From assembly GCA_964639505.1 (NCBI GenBank), contig CAZXDL010000001.1, positions 1-64,000 of the forward strand: a stretch of 64,000 nucleotides of DNA, written 5' to 3'. The notes beneath the pieces were generated by a model, which saw only the letters and a program-made list of their open reading frames with translations, was not told the DNA's origin and ran no database searches. The position numbers were made by a program, and so were the translations under genes. This document shows positions 51,763 to 59,880 of this stretch, in pieces. The stretch comes from CAZXDL01 sp964639505 (GTDB lineage: Bacteria > Patescibacteriota > Saccharimonadia > Saccharimonadales > UBA4665). How positions within the stretch are numbered: position 1 is the stretch's first letter; every line of letters begins with the position of its first letter.

Positions 51763-53553
51763 ATGGCAAGCGCCGATTTACAGCGTGACAAAAAAGTCAC
51801 GCGCGAGATTCATCGTCTGTTTTGGCGAGCGACAACTGATAAGCCGCTTTACTTTTGGATGACGGTTTTGTTACATCCCCCAGCGATGTTGGTAATCCAT
51901 GTCTTGATACCGGTTGAGGTTGCTTTTGGAATTCAGGCAATAATCAAGGGCAACTTTGCCGAGGTGAACGGTATAGCCTATACCATTGTTATCGGTATGG
52001 TTATAACCATGGCGGTCTTTGCGCTTGCGACATGGGCTTTTGACAGAATGGGCACATACTCTGGAAAATACGTCCAGCGCGCCGTTTTTTCGAATTTTTT
52101 AAACAAAGATTACGATTTTTACTCCAACCAGTTTATAGGTGGCCTTGGCGCTCAAGCTGCGCGGTTGCGTGACGCGGTCGAAGAGTACGACAGAATTATG
52201 CTTTTCGAAACGATGAAAGCCGGCGTCATAATTATTGCTGGGCTTATCGTGATCGCTACTCTGTCGCTCGAATTAGCCGGATTATTACTGCTTGGGGTTG
52301 TTATTATCTTGGCCGGAACAATTTACATTGCTGGTCTAAGATTGAAATATCGGCGGATGCTCAGTAAAGCCAGTAATGATTTAGCGGGAGTCTTAGGTGA
52401 TAGTCTTTCGCACGGCGCGACAGTTAAAAGCTACGCAAAAGAAGAATTCGAAATGGAGCGTATTTCCAAGCCGCTGGACAAATGGGGTGAGGCACAGTTA
52501 ATAACTTGGGATTCTTCGATACCACACACTTTTATCAGGCACACGTTATTGGCATGCATTATGGCTGGGCTGCTGTTAGCGTCTTCGAAGCTTTACCGCG
52601 AGGGTGCTATTTCGATCGCGACGATTGCTTTAGTGCAGCTATATATCATCCGAGTCGCTAATGTTACGCTCGATATTGGTGATCACATCAAAAAATATGA
52701 AGGTCTGATGAGTCACTCTTATGAGCCCGTTTCAACGATGATGATTCCAACTACAGTAAATGATCCTATAAAACCACTAAGCCTTGCTAACAAAAAAGCA
52801 CTGACGGTTAATTTTGATGGTGTGACGTTTCATTATCCTGAGGCAAAATCTGGGCACAAAGCCATCAGTAATTTTTCATTAAATGTGAAGCCCGGTGAAA
52901 AAATTGGGCTTATTGGGTACTCCGGTGGTGGCAAAACCACAATAACGAAGCTCCTGCTGCGCTTTATGGATGTGTCAGCCGGCAGCATAACGATTGATGG
53001 GATTGATTTGAGAGACCTGAGCCAACGCGAGCTCAGAGACAAAATCGCCTATGTCCCGCAAGAGCCTTTGCTTTTTCATCGTTCAATACTGGAAAACATA
53101 ATGTATGCCAACCCTTCGGCAAGTCAAAAAGACTTCCAGAAAGCTACGGAAACCGCCTACATCAATGAGTTTGTTAGTAGTTTACCCAATAAATTCGATA
53201 CTTTAGTAGGTGAAAGAGGTGTCAAATTATCAGGTGGGCAAAGGCAGAGAGTAGCAGTCGCCCGTGCACTCCTGAAAGACGCGCCTATTCTAGTGCTAGA
53301 TGAGGCAACCAGCGCACTAGATAGTCAGAGCGAACAATACATACAAACGGCATTGTGGGATTTGATGAAAGACCGGACTGCTATCGTAATCGCTCATCGA
53401 TTAAGCACAATCCAAAAAATGGACAGAATTATCGTCTTAGATAAGGGTGAAATCGTACAAACTGGTACCCACAAAGAGCTGCTTAAGCAAAAATCAGGAA
53501 TTTACGCCAGTTTATGGTCTCACCAAAGCGGTGGGTATCTGATGGAATCTTAG
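51763..53553 (+). CDS. ABC exporter half-transporter (MsbA-like)
   Basis: 596 residues with a six-helix type 1 exporter membrane domain (about 25-320) fused to an ATPase domain (from about 345). The Walker A reads GYSGGGKTT, the signature is LSGGQRQR, Walker B is ILVLDEA and the H-loop is IVIAHRLST. Transporters of this type move lipids, peptides or drugs outward as dimers; the substrate cannot be told. Its position between rplO and secY is unusual because secY normally follows L15 directly. AGAGGG precedes the ATG, and a ten-base direct repeat lies upstream. Confidence 0.9.
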   Translation: MASADLQRDKKVTREIHRLFWRATTDKPLYFWMTVLLHPPAMLVIHVLIPVEVAFGIQAIIKGNFAEVNGIAYTIVIGMVITMAVFALATWAFDRMGTYSGKYVQRAVFSNFLNKDYDFYSNQFIGGLGAQAARLRDAVEEYDRIMLFETMKAGVIIIAGLIVIATLSLELAGLLLLGVVIILAGTIYIAGLRLKYRRMLSKASNDLAGVLGDSLSHGATVKSYAKEEFEMERISKPLDKWGEAQLITWDSSIPHTFIRHTLLACIMAGLLLASSKLYREGAISIATIALVQLYIIRVANVTLDIGDHIKKYEGLMSHSYEPVSTMMIPTTVNDPIKPLSLANKKALTVNFDGVTFHYPEAKSGHKAISNFSLNVKPGEKIGLIGYSGGGKTTITKLLLRFMDVSAGSITIDGIDLRDLSQRELRDKIAYVPQEPLLFHRSILENIMYANPSASQKDFQKATETAYINEFVSSLPNKFDTLVGERGVKLSGGQRQRVAVARALLKDAPILVLDEATSALDSQSEQYIQTALWDLMKDRTAIVIAHRLSTIQKMDRIIVLDKGEIVQTGTHKELLKQKSGIYASLWSHQSGGYLMES

Positions 53554-53563
53554 CAATCGTGCT

Positions 53564-53591
53564 TTGAGGCTGCCAAGATATATGGTTAAAT
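53564..53591 (+). promoter_or_regulatory. Possible secY promoter
   Basis: TTGAGG (53564-53569) and TTAAAT (53586-53591) are 16 bases apart in the 65-bp gap before secY. The match is moderate, but a separate promoter fits with the exporter gene breaking the usual spc operon. Confidence 0.4.
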
Positions 53592-53618
53592 TGATTGATA
53601 CATGAGGGTAAAAACTAA

Positions 53619-55127
53619 GTGAACTGGAAAATAATTGGGAAATCTCTGACGCATCCAGACATGCGCAAACGCATTCTGGTAGTACTTGGCATTTTGCTGG
53701 TTTACCGTATTTTGGCGCACATCCCTGTACCGCTGAGCAATCCTGAAACTCTTCACCAAGTCCTGCAAAACTTGTTTAATTCGGCCAATGCGCCACAGCT
53801 CCTCAGTTTCATAAATGTTCTTTCAGGAGGCGCTCTTGCAAACTTCTCAATCATGATCGCCGGTCTTGGCCCGTATATTAACGCCTCGATCATCATGCAG
53901 TTGCTTACCAAAGCAGTTCCACAGCTTGAAGCCCTGCATAAAGAAGGTGAATTTGGCCAAAAAAAGATCAACCAATACACTCGCTTACTTACTTTGCCGT
54001 TGGCAATTATTCAGTCAATCGGATCTATTTACCTAATTCGACAAGCTGCTCAATCTATCGGCGGTATAGGAGATATTACAGCTAACACATCTCTCGCTCA
54101 GTGGGTATTAATGGTTGCTGCACTGACAGGTGGTTCAATGCTCCTCATGTGGTTAGGTGAGCTAGTAACCGAACAGGGTGTAGGTAACGGTATATCTCTA
54201 CTTATCACCGTAGGTATCGTTAGTGGCTTGCCCGGTCAAGTTTCTAACATATTTGGGTCGATATTTAACAATAAAGATAACTGGAATGTATTTGGACTTA
54301 GCCTTCCAATCAATAAATCTTCGCTGATTATAGGCTTAATAATAGGGTTTGCGGTATTACTGATGACATGGATCGTGGTGATGCTAAACGAAGCATCCAG
54401 AAACCTGACCGTTAACTACGCCAAACGGGTGCAAGGCAATCGTACTTATGGGGGGATCACAACAAAGCTGCCGGTCAAGCTAATAACAGCCGGAGTTGTG
54501 CCCATCATCTTTGCTGTGGCGTTTTTAAGCGTACCAAGCTTCGTTGGTCAATTGTTAAGCAGCAGTCAAAATGCCAATCTTGCACACTGGGGTCAACAGT
54601 TAAGTACATGGTTTACTACGCCGACCAAGCAATCTTTTGAAACTCTTGGCTGGCAAGCCTGGATTTACCCTCTAACATACTTCTTGCTGGTATTTGTATT
54701 TACATTCTTTTACACCAGTATTACATTCAACTCAAAGGAGATCGCTGAGAATTTGCACAAGCAGGGCGGATTTATTGAGGGCGTGCGTGGTGGCGAGCAA
54801 ACTGAAATATATCTCAGTAAAATCATCAATCGTCTAACATTGTTTGGTGCTGCCAGCTTAGGTCTGCTTGCGGTTGTCCCAATAATCGCGCAAGTGTTTA
54901 TCAATACCAGTATCACGATCGGCGGTACCAGTGTTCTTATCTTGGTGTCTGTGGCGCTACAAACGCTTCGTGCCGTCGAATCACGTGCGCTTATGGTCAC
55001 TTATGACCAATATTCAGAACCAGACTTCTTCTACGAGCCTGGTGCGGCCGCGGATGCCGCTACCGGCGGCCGTCGACTTAGGTTTGGCCCACGCCTAAAG
55101 GCGCGTTCTAAAAGGTCAAAAGATTAA
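53619..55127 (+). CDS. secY: Preprotein translocase subunit SecY
   Basis: Central pore of the Sec protein-export channel, inner membrane. 502 residues from a GTG start with GAGGGT ten bases upstream; ten membrane segments are apparent. RILAHIPVPL, GLGPYINASIIMQLLT, GIGNGIS-like GVGNGISLLITVGI and the cytoplasmic loop KRVQGNRTYGG are conserved. It is longer than the usual 430-440 residues because of larger loops and a basic tail (RRLRFGPRLKARSKRSKD). adk and map, often found between secY and infA, are absent. Confidence 0.96.
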   Translation: MNWKIIGKSLTHPDMRKRILVVLGILLVYRILAHIPVPLSNPETLHQVLQNLFNSANAPQLLSFINVLSGGALANFSIMIAGLGPYINASIIMQLLTKAVPQLEALHKEGEFGQKKINQYTRLLTLPLAIIQSIGSIYLIRQAAQSIGGIGDITANTSLAQWVLMVAALTGGSMLLMWLGELVTEQGVGNGISLLITVGIVSGLPGQVSNIFGSIFNNKDNWNVFGLSLPINKSSLIIGLIIGFAVLLMTWIVVMLNEASRNLTVNYAKRVQGNRTYGGITTKLPVKLITAGVVPIIFAVAFLSVPSFVGQLLSSSQNANLAHWGQQLSTWFTTPTKQSFETLGWQAWIYPLTYFLLVFVFTFFYTSITFNSKEIAENLHKQGGFIEGVRGGEQTEIYLSKIINRLTLFGAASLGLLAVVPIIAQVFINTSITIGGTSVLILVSVALQTLRAVESRALMVTYDQYSEPDFFYEPGAAADAATGGRRLRFGPRLKARSKRSKD

Positions 55128-55141
55128 CTTCTTAAAAACCC

Positions 55142-55171
55142 TTTACAAAACAGTAAGCGGCGTGCTACAAT
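55142..55171 (+). promoter_or_regulatory. Promoter of the infA/alpha operon
   Basis: TTTACA (55142-55147), 18 bases, TACAAT (55166-55171). Transcription would start about 12 bases before the infA ATG, leaving little space for a ribosome binding site. Confidence 0.7.
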
Positions 55172-55189
55172 TGTTTTCTAGTTATATTT

Positions 55190-55411
55190 ATGGCTGTTAA
55201 CAAGGAAGTAATCGAGCTCACAGGCACTATAATTGAGACCCTTCCAGGTACTCAGTTTCGTGTAGAACTCGAAAATGGCCATCAAATTATAGCTCACGTC
55301 GCCGGAAAGATGCGGAAGCACTTCATCCGAATCGTACCCGGAGACAGCGTTACAGTAGAGTTGACGCCTTACGATCTTACGAAGGGTCGGATTACGTATC
55401 GCAAGGGGTAA
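55190..55411 (+). CDS. infA: Translation initiation factor IF-1
   Basis: S1/OB-fold initiation factor that occupies the 30S A site. 73 residues: VIELTGTIIETLPGTQFRVE, HVAGKMRKHFIRIVPGDSV and YDLTKGRITYR are all standard. It heads the alpha operon behind its own promoter. Confidence 0.98.
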   Translation: MAVNKEVIELTGTIIETLPGTQFRVELENGHQIIAHVAGKMRKHFIRIVPGDSVTVELTPYDLTKGRITYRKG

Positions 55412-55462
55412 TTACCCAAATATTAAGCAGTGAGTCACCCGCTCGAAAGGAGCATGATCCGC

Positions 55463-55579
55463 ATGAAAGTGCGTGCTAGCGTAAAAAAGATTAGTCCAGA
55501 TGACATTATTGTCCGCCGCAAGGGTAGGATTTATGTTATCAACAAGTTAAAACCTAAGCATAAGCAGAGGCAGGGTTAA
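55463..55579 (+). CDS. rpmJ: 50S ribosomal protein L36, zinc-free form
   Basis: 38 residues: MKVRASVKKI, then SPDDIIVRRKGRIYVI and KHKQRQG. The three cysteines of the usual zinc ribbon are replaced (KICxxC becomes KISPDD, and VIC becomes VIN), so this is a cysteine-free L36. AAAGGAG lies ten bases before ATG 55463; the in-frame ATG at 55454 is too close to it. The TAA overlaps the rpsM ATG by one base. Confidence 0.96.
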   Translation: MKVRASVKKISPDDIIVRRKGRIYVINKLKPKHKQRQG

Positions 55580-55968
55580 TGGCAGCTCGAATTTCTGGCG
55601 TTACCATTCCTGATCAGAAGCAAGTTTGGGTTGCATTGACTTATATACATGGTATTGGTCCAAAAACCGCCCGCGACATTCTTAAAAAGGCGAATGTCGA
55701 CGAAACAACTAGAGTTAAAAACCTTAACGACGCTGAAATTGGACGTATCCAAGAAATTATTAATAATGATCTCTTAGTCGAAGGTGAATTGCAGCGCCTA
55801 GTCAGTGGTAACATCAAACGTCTCAAAGATATCAAATCTTATCGAGGCCTGCGTCACTCCCAAAATCTACCTTCACGCGGCCAACGCACCAAGACCAATG
55901 CCCGCACCCGACGTGGTAAAAAAGTTACTGTAGGTGGCACGGCTAAGAAAGTAGCGAGCAAGACTTAA
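55579..55968 (+). CDS. rpsM: 30S ribosomal protein S13
   Basis: 30S head protein contacting P-site tRNA, 129 residues. ARISGVTIPDQKQVWVALTY, IHGIGPKTARDIL (helix-hairpin-helix) and the basic C-terminus RGLRHSQNLPSRGQRTKTNA are conserved. Confidence 0.98.
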   Translation: MAARISGVTIPDQKQVWVALTYIHGIGPKTARDILKKANVDETTRVKNLNDAEIGRIQEIINNDLLVEGELQRLVSGNIKRLKDIKSYRGLRHSQNLPSRGQRTKTNARTRRGKKVTVGGTAKKVASKT

Positions 55969-55971
55969 ATT

Positions 55972-56448
55972 ATGGCTGACGAAGATAAGAAACCAGTTGA
56001 AGTAGTTGAGCCAGTAGCTAGCGATGCACCGGCTGCAGATACCGCAGTTGTTGAAACTGCTGAAAAGAAAGCGCCAAAGCGCAAAAAGGCTAAGCGCTCA
56101 GTGCCTAGTGGTCAAGTACATGTCCAAGCAACCTTTAATAACACCATTATCACTTTCACTGACTCAAAGGGTAATGTTTTGACAAATTCAAGTGCTGGTG
56201 CCTGCGGTTTTCGTGGCTCTAAAAAGGGTACGGCCTACGCAGCACAGGTTGCAGCCGAACGCGCGGCGCAGGCAGCTAAACAGCAATATGGCTTCAGCAA
56301 GGCGGACGTATTTATCAAAGGTATCGGACTTGGCCGCGACGCAGCCGTTCGCGTACTCGCCGGTATGGATATTACAGTTGATAGTATTTCAGATGTGACA
56401 GGCGTGCCTCATGGTGGCGTGCGCCCATCCAAAGCGAGGAGAATCTAA
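55972..56448 (+). CDS. rpsK: 30S ribosomal protein S11 with acidic N-terminal extension
   Basis: Platform protein near the mRNA exit. 158 residues: the first 45 form an extra acidic/Lys-rich stretch (DEDKKPVEVVEPVASDAP). The core then has VHVQATFNNTIITFTDSKGN, SSAGACGFRGSKKGTAYAAQ and the C-terminal DVTGVPHGGVRPSKARRI. Confidence 0.97.
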   Translation: MADEDKKPVEVVEPVASDAPAADTAVVETAEKKAPKRKKAKRSVPSGQVHVQATFNNTIITFTDSKGNVLTNSSAGACGFRGSKKGTAYAAQVAAERAAQAAKQQYGFSKADVFIKGIGLGRDAAVRVLAGMDITVDSISDVTGVPHGGVRPSKARRI

Positions 56449-57071
56449 TGGCACGCGACCGATCATCAATCGTAAAAATGAGTCGCCGCGAAGGCTATGC
56501 GCTTCACCCTAAGGCACATAAAGCACTCGTAAAACGCACCAGCAAGCCAGGTCAAGGCCCAATGAGTCGCGGACCACGTGGCGGAAAAGCCAGCCAATAC
56601 AATCTACAGCTTCGTGAAAAACAAAAGGTTAAGAGACTATATGGCTTGCTTGAAAAACAGTTCTCAAACCTAATGAAAGAAGCCAGCCGTCGTCAAGGTC
56701 AGTCTGGGCAGGTTTTACTTCAGTTCTTAGAGCAGCGAGCCGATAACGCAATATATCGAGCCGGTTTCGCAACAAGCCGACGGGCTGCCAGACAGCTTGT
56801 AACCCATGGCCACTTCTTGTTAAACGACACGCGTGTTGACATTCCTTCAATCCGACTAAAACCCGGAGACTCACTCGTAGTCCGTCCACACAGCCTTAAA
56901 ACCGAGTATTTCAAGAAGTTAGATGAAGTCAGCCCAGCCCCCGCTGACACCCCAGGATGGTTAAAAGTCGACCGTAAAAAGGTCAGTTTATCAATTACAG
57001 GTTTGCCATCGCGCGACGATGCCGAACCAGAAATAAATGAGCAGTTAATAGTTGAGTACTATTCACGCTAA
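56448..57071 (+). CDS. rpsD: 30S ribosomal protein S4
   Basis: Assembly initiator with an S4 RNA-binding domain, 207 residues. KASQYNLQLREKQKVKRLYG, RADNAIYRAGFATSRRAARQ and HGHFLLN mark the family; the cysteine-free N-terminus is the zinc-less form. It overlaps rpsK by one base. Confidence 0.98.
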   Translation: MARDRSSIVKMSRREGYALHPKAHKALVKRTSKPGQGPMSRGPRGGKASQYNLQLREKQKVKRLYGLLEKQFSNLMKEASRRQGQSGQVLLQFLEQRADNAIYRAGFATSRRAARQLVTHGHFLLNDTRVDIPSIRLKPGDSLVVRPHSLKTEYFKKLDEVSPAPADTPGWLKVDRKKVSLSITGLPSRDDAEPEINEQLIVEYYSR

Positions 57072-57084
57072 ATAAGGAGCATTA

Positions 57085-58038
57085 ATGTCAAATCATATTC
57101 ACACCCCAAGTCTCGTCAAAGTCGATGACCACAGCGACACCAGCGCTTCTTTTATCATTGAGCCACTTCACAGCGGCTACGGAATGACACTAGGAAACTC
57201 GTTGCGCCGTGTCTTACTATCGAGCATCTCTGGCGCTGCAGTTACATCTTTCAAAATCGAAGGCGTAACACATGAGTTTACGGCCGTGCCGGGCGTAAAA
57301 GAAGACGTTGTCGACATCATGTTAAACCTTAAAGGTGTTCGTTTCCGTGTATACGGTGGCGAAGCTCAAACACTCCGTATTGTAAAGTCGGGTAAGGGAG
57401 TTGTTACCGCAAAAGATATCCAGGCAACCGCTGATGTTGAAATCGTCAATCCTGAGCATGTTATTGCGACCATAGATGATGCAAAAGCAAAGCTTACGGT
57501 TGATCTTAAAGTTGAAGTCGGTCGCGGTTACCGCACAATCGAAGAAGGCGCTGCTAAAAAAGCTAGTGATATGATTGCCCTAGACGCTATTTTTAGCCCC
57601 GTCTTACGAGTTCGCTACAAAGTTGAAAACACCCGTGTCGGGCAAGCGACTGATCTTGACCGATTGCTGCTGACAGTTGATACAGATGGCTCGATCAGCC
57701 CGCAAGACGCATTTGAAGAGGCTTCTGCGATCTTGGTCAATCAATACACTGCACTGGCTGGCAAAACCCGCGTAGCAACTCCAGAAGTTACAAGTGAAAC
57801 TGGCACCCCAGATACCGACTTTGGCAGTGAAGTAATCGGCGATGAATCGACTGCACTTAGCACTTCAATCGAAGACCTTAACCTAACTGCTCGTACGACC
57901 AACGCCTTGATCAACAACGACATACACACTATTCGTGACTTGTTTGCCTTAAACGACGCCGAGCTACGCGATCTCAAAGGTTTTGGAAGCAAAGCCCTCG
58001 ACGAAGTTAAAGAAAAGCTAGCGGAGTTGGAGCTTTAG
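57085..58038 (+). CDS. rpoA: DNA-directed RNA polymerase subunit alpha
   Basis: Platform for polymerase assembly and contact point for regulators. 317 residues: an N-terminal domain with PLHSGYGMTLGNSLRRVLLS and EGVTHEFTAVPGVKEDVVDI, a short linker, and a C-terminal helix-hairpin-helix domain (from about 250) with LNLTARTTNALINNDIHTI. AAGGAG lies before the ATG. Confidence 0.98.
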   Translation: MSNHIHTPSLVKVDDHSDTSASFIIEPLHSGYGMTLGNSLRRVLLSSISGAAVTSFKIEGVTHEFTAVPGVKEDVVDIMLNLKGVRFRVYGGEAQTLRIVKSGKGVVTAKDIQATADVEIVNPEHVIATIDDAKAKLTVDLKVEVGRGYRTIEEGAAKKASDMIALDAIFSPVLRVRYKVENTRVGQATDLDRLLLTVDTDGSISPQDAFEEASAILVNQYTALAGKTRVATPEVTSETGTPDTDFGSEVIGDESTALSTSIEDLNLTARTTNALINNDIHTIRDLFALNDAELRDLKGFGSKALDEVKEKLAELEL

Positions 58039-58536
58039 ATGCATCGTCACGGTTACCAAGGTCGTAAATTTCATCGCGAGCGTGATCAGCGTAACGCCCT
58101 TATTAAGGGTCTAGCTGATTCCTTGGTAAAGTACGAAACAATTGAAACTACATTGCCAAAAGCTAAAGAAGTAGTCCCTTATGTTGAAAAGCTTATAACT
58201 AAAGCAAAAAAGGGTGATTTGCATAATCGCAGACAGATTATTAGTAGCTTACAGACACTTGAAAGTGCTCACAAGCTGGTTGATGAAATAGCTCCAAAGC
58301 TAAAAGGCCGTAGTAGTGGCCACTTACGCATCGAAAAAACCGCTATGCGTCGTGGCGATAATGCTCAACTTGCCCGTGTATCCTTTGTCGATGATCTAAA
58401 AGAGGCACCAGTTGCTAAGAAGGCAGTATCAGAAGCGCCAGTCGCTAAGCCCAAAGCTCCAGCCACTAAACCTTCGACAGTAAAAAAACCTGCGACTAAA
58501 ACAAAAGCCAAGCCGGCTGCTAAGGAGTCGAAATAA
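58039..58536 (+). CDS. rplQ: 50S ribosomal protein L17 with Ala/Lys/Pro tail
   Basis: Tunnel-exit protein. The core (1-118) has HRHGYQGRKFHRERDQRNAL, LITKAKKGDLHNRRQ and RRGDNAQLARVSFV. A low-complexity tail of about 45 residues (VKKPATKTKAKPAAKES) extends it to 165. It starts on the base after the rpoA stop. Confidence 0.97.
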   Translation: MHRHGYQGRKFHRERDQRNALIKGLADSLVKYETIETTLPKAKEVVPYVEKLITKAKKGDLHNRRQIISSLQTLESAHKLVDEIAPKLKGRSSGHLRIEKTAMRRGDNAQLARVSFVDDLKEAPVAKKAVSEAPVAKPKAPATKPSTVKKPATKTKAKPAAKESK

Positions 58537-58976
58537 TGAAAACATATAGCGCAAAGCCCAGTGATATAACGCGCGTCTGGTATGTTATCGACGCCAGCGA
58601 AGCTCCCCTTGGTCGTTTATCAACCCGCGTTGCAACGCTACTCACTGGCAAAGGCAAACCAGAATTTACAAAGCATATCGATGTCGGCGACTATGTAATT
58701 GTTATAAACGCCGATCAAACCGTGACAACTGGCGATAAACTTGAAAAGAAGATCTATTACAGCCACAGTAATTACCCAGGTGGATTAAAAGAGGCAACAC
58801 TTGCCGAAAAAATGATCAAAGACCCCACGTTTGCTATTCGTAACGCTGTAAGAGGGATGTTACCAGTTAATAAGCTCCGCGACGAGCGACTAAACCGATT
58901 AAAGATTTATTCTGGTAGTGACCATCAACACGAAGCTCAAAAACCAACTACAATTTCAATTAAGGATGTTAAATAA
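58536..58976 (+). CDS. rplM: 50S ribosomal protein L13
   Basis: Early-assembly protein, 146 residues. WYVIDASEAPLGRLSTRVAT, YVIVINADQT, YYSHSNYPGGLKEATL and AVRGMLPVNKLRDERLNRLK are conserved. It is joined to both neighbours by one-base overlaps. Confidence 0.98.
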   Translation: MKTYSAKPSDITRVWYVIDASEAPLGRLSTRVATLLTGKGKPEFTKHIDVGDYVIVINADQTVTTGDKLEKKIYYSHSNYPGGLKEATLAEKMIKDPTFAIRNAVRGMLPVNKLRDERLNRLKIYSGSDHQHEAQKPTTISIKDVK

Positions 58977-59374
58977 TGGCTAAAGATAATTACTTTTATG
59001 CATTAGGTCGCCGCAAAAGTGCCACCGCACGTGTGCGCTTAATGACAGGCAAAGGCGTAATTACTATCAATGGCAAGCCAGCCAATGAATACTTCTCAGA
59101 GAGCAAATACTTACTCGGCAAACTTCAACAACCTTTCGTGGTGCTAGATAATGTCAATAAATTTGATGTTAGCGCTAAGGTTTCTGGTGGCGGGCAAGAA
59201 GGTCAAGTTGAAGCCATCCGCCTAGGCATTTCAAAAGCGATAGTTGTAATGAATCCTGATTTTAAGAGTACCCTAAAGCGAGCCGACCTTATTAGCCGCG
59301 ACTCCAGAGAGAAAGAACGCAAGAAGTTCGGTCTCAAAGGCGCGCGCAAGCAACGCCAATTTACCAAACGCTAG
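58976..59374 (+). CDS. rpsI: 30S ribosomal protein S9
   Basis: 30S head protein whose C-terminal tail reaches the P-site tRNA. 132 residues: YFYALGRRKSATARVRLMTG, VSGGGQEGQVEAIRLGISKA and the terminal KKFGLKGARKQRQFTKR. It is the last gene of the ribosomal cluster in the window. Confidence 0.98.
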   Translation: MAKDNYFYALGRRKSATARVRLMTGKGVITINGKPANEYFSESKYLLGKLQQPFVVLDNVNKFDVSAKVSGGGQEGQVEAIRLGISKAIVVMNPDFKSTLKRADLISRDSREKERKKFGLKGARKQRQFTKR

Positions 59375-59394
59375 TTGCCAAAATATTATATTAT

Positions 59395-59423
59395 TTGACA
59401 GCCGTTGACACAGGGTGTATATT
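59395..59423 (+). promoter_or_regulatory. Strong promoter of the leader ORF/attenuator
   Basis: A perfect TTGACA (59395-59400), 17 bases, TATATT (59418-59423). The ATG of the leader ORF lies seven bases after the -10 box, the same spacing as at clpP. Confidence 0.85.
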
Positions 59424-59430
59424 AGTCCGC

Positions 59431-59505
59431 ATGTCAAGTACAAAGCATAACTGTTATTGGTTTATTCGCACAACGAGTGGCGGTGAGTTTTCTTTGTATA
59501 CATAA
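59431..59505 (+). CDS. Candidate 24-residue leader peptide upstream of trpS
   Basis: The ORF encodes MSSTKHNCYWFIRTTSGGEF followed by SLYT and TAA. It starts where a leaderless transcript would begin. The tenth codon (59458-59460) is tryptophan. GTGGCGG (59477-59483) inside it is complementary, with one bulge, to the 5' arm of the terminator at 59532. A ribosome paused at the Trp codon would leave GTGGCGG exposed. This is an attenuator-like arrangement, but only one Trp codon is present and function is inferred. It may instead be a short expressed peptide. Confidence 0.5.
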   Translation: MSSTKHNCYWFIRTTSGGEFSLYT

Positions 59506-59531
59506 AATAATATTAAGCAGAGACAAACAAG

Positions 59532-59552
59532 CCGCCCACAGGGCGGTTTTTT
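59532..59552 (+). terminator. Rho-independent terminator (possible attenuator) before the 59581 gene and trpS
   Basis: A six-base stem CCGCCC/GGGCGG with an ACA loop is followed by six T (59547-59552); flanking A and T bases can lengthen the stem. It lies downstream of the leader ORF and 28 bases before the next gene. It could end the upstream unit or act as a conditional terminator. Confidence 0.85.
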
Positions 59553-59580
59553 AATATAAAGCTATAAAGGAGATAATAAA

Positions 59581-59859
59581 ATGGCAAGTAGTGTAGGAGA
59601 ATTAGAACCAGGACTTAGTGTTGATAACGAGCGATTACCAAGATCAATGGGTATGATAATTGATGACGAAATGAATATGTCGCCATTCGGGCTTGGTCGT
59701 GCGATATCACTAGCAAAGCAGCTGATGCCTGAGGATTTGTCTGGTCGCATAAGAATGTATGAACTCGGCCAGGTAGCCTTAACATGCGGAGAAGAAGAGC
59801 GGATCATGTCGCTTGCGCAAGACAGTTTATCTAAACTAATGGCACCTGTCGCGGCTTAA
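59581..59859 (+). CDS. Unrecognised 92-residue protein between rpsI and trpS
   Basis: No family recognised. A soluble acidic protein rich in methionine (MGMIIDDEMNMSPFGLGRAI), with a helical C-terminal half. AAAGGAG is well placed before the ATG, supporting expression. It lies directly after the leader terminator and 21 bases before trpS. Confidence 0.65.
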   Translation: MASSVGELEPGLSVDNERLPRSMGMIIDDEMNMSPFGLGRAISLAKQLMPEDLSGRIRMYELGQVALTCGEEERIMSLAQDSLSKLMAPVAA

Positions 59860-59880
59860 AAAGTGGTAAGATATAGCCAG

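Noticed and set aside
59375..59580. T-box riboswitch upstream of trpS
   Set aside because: No recognisable T-box sequence or specifier stem-loop was seen; the leader is short and contains an ORF.
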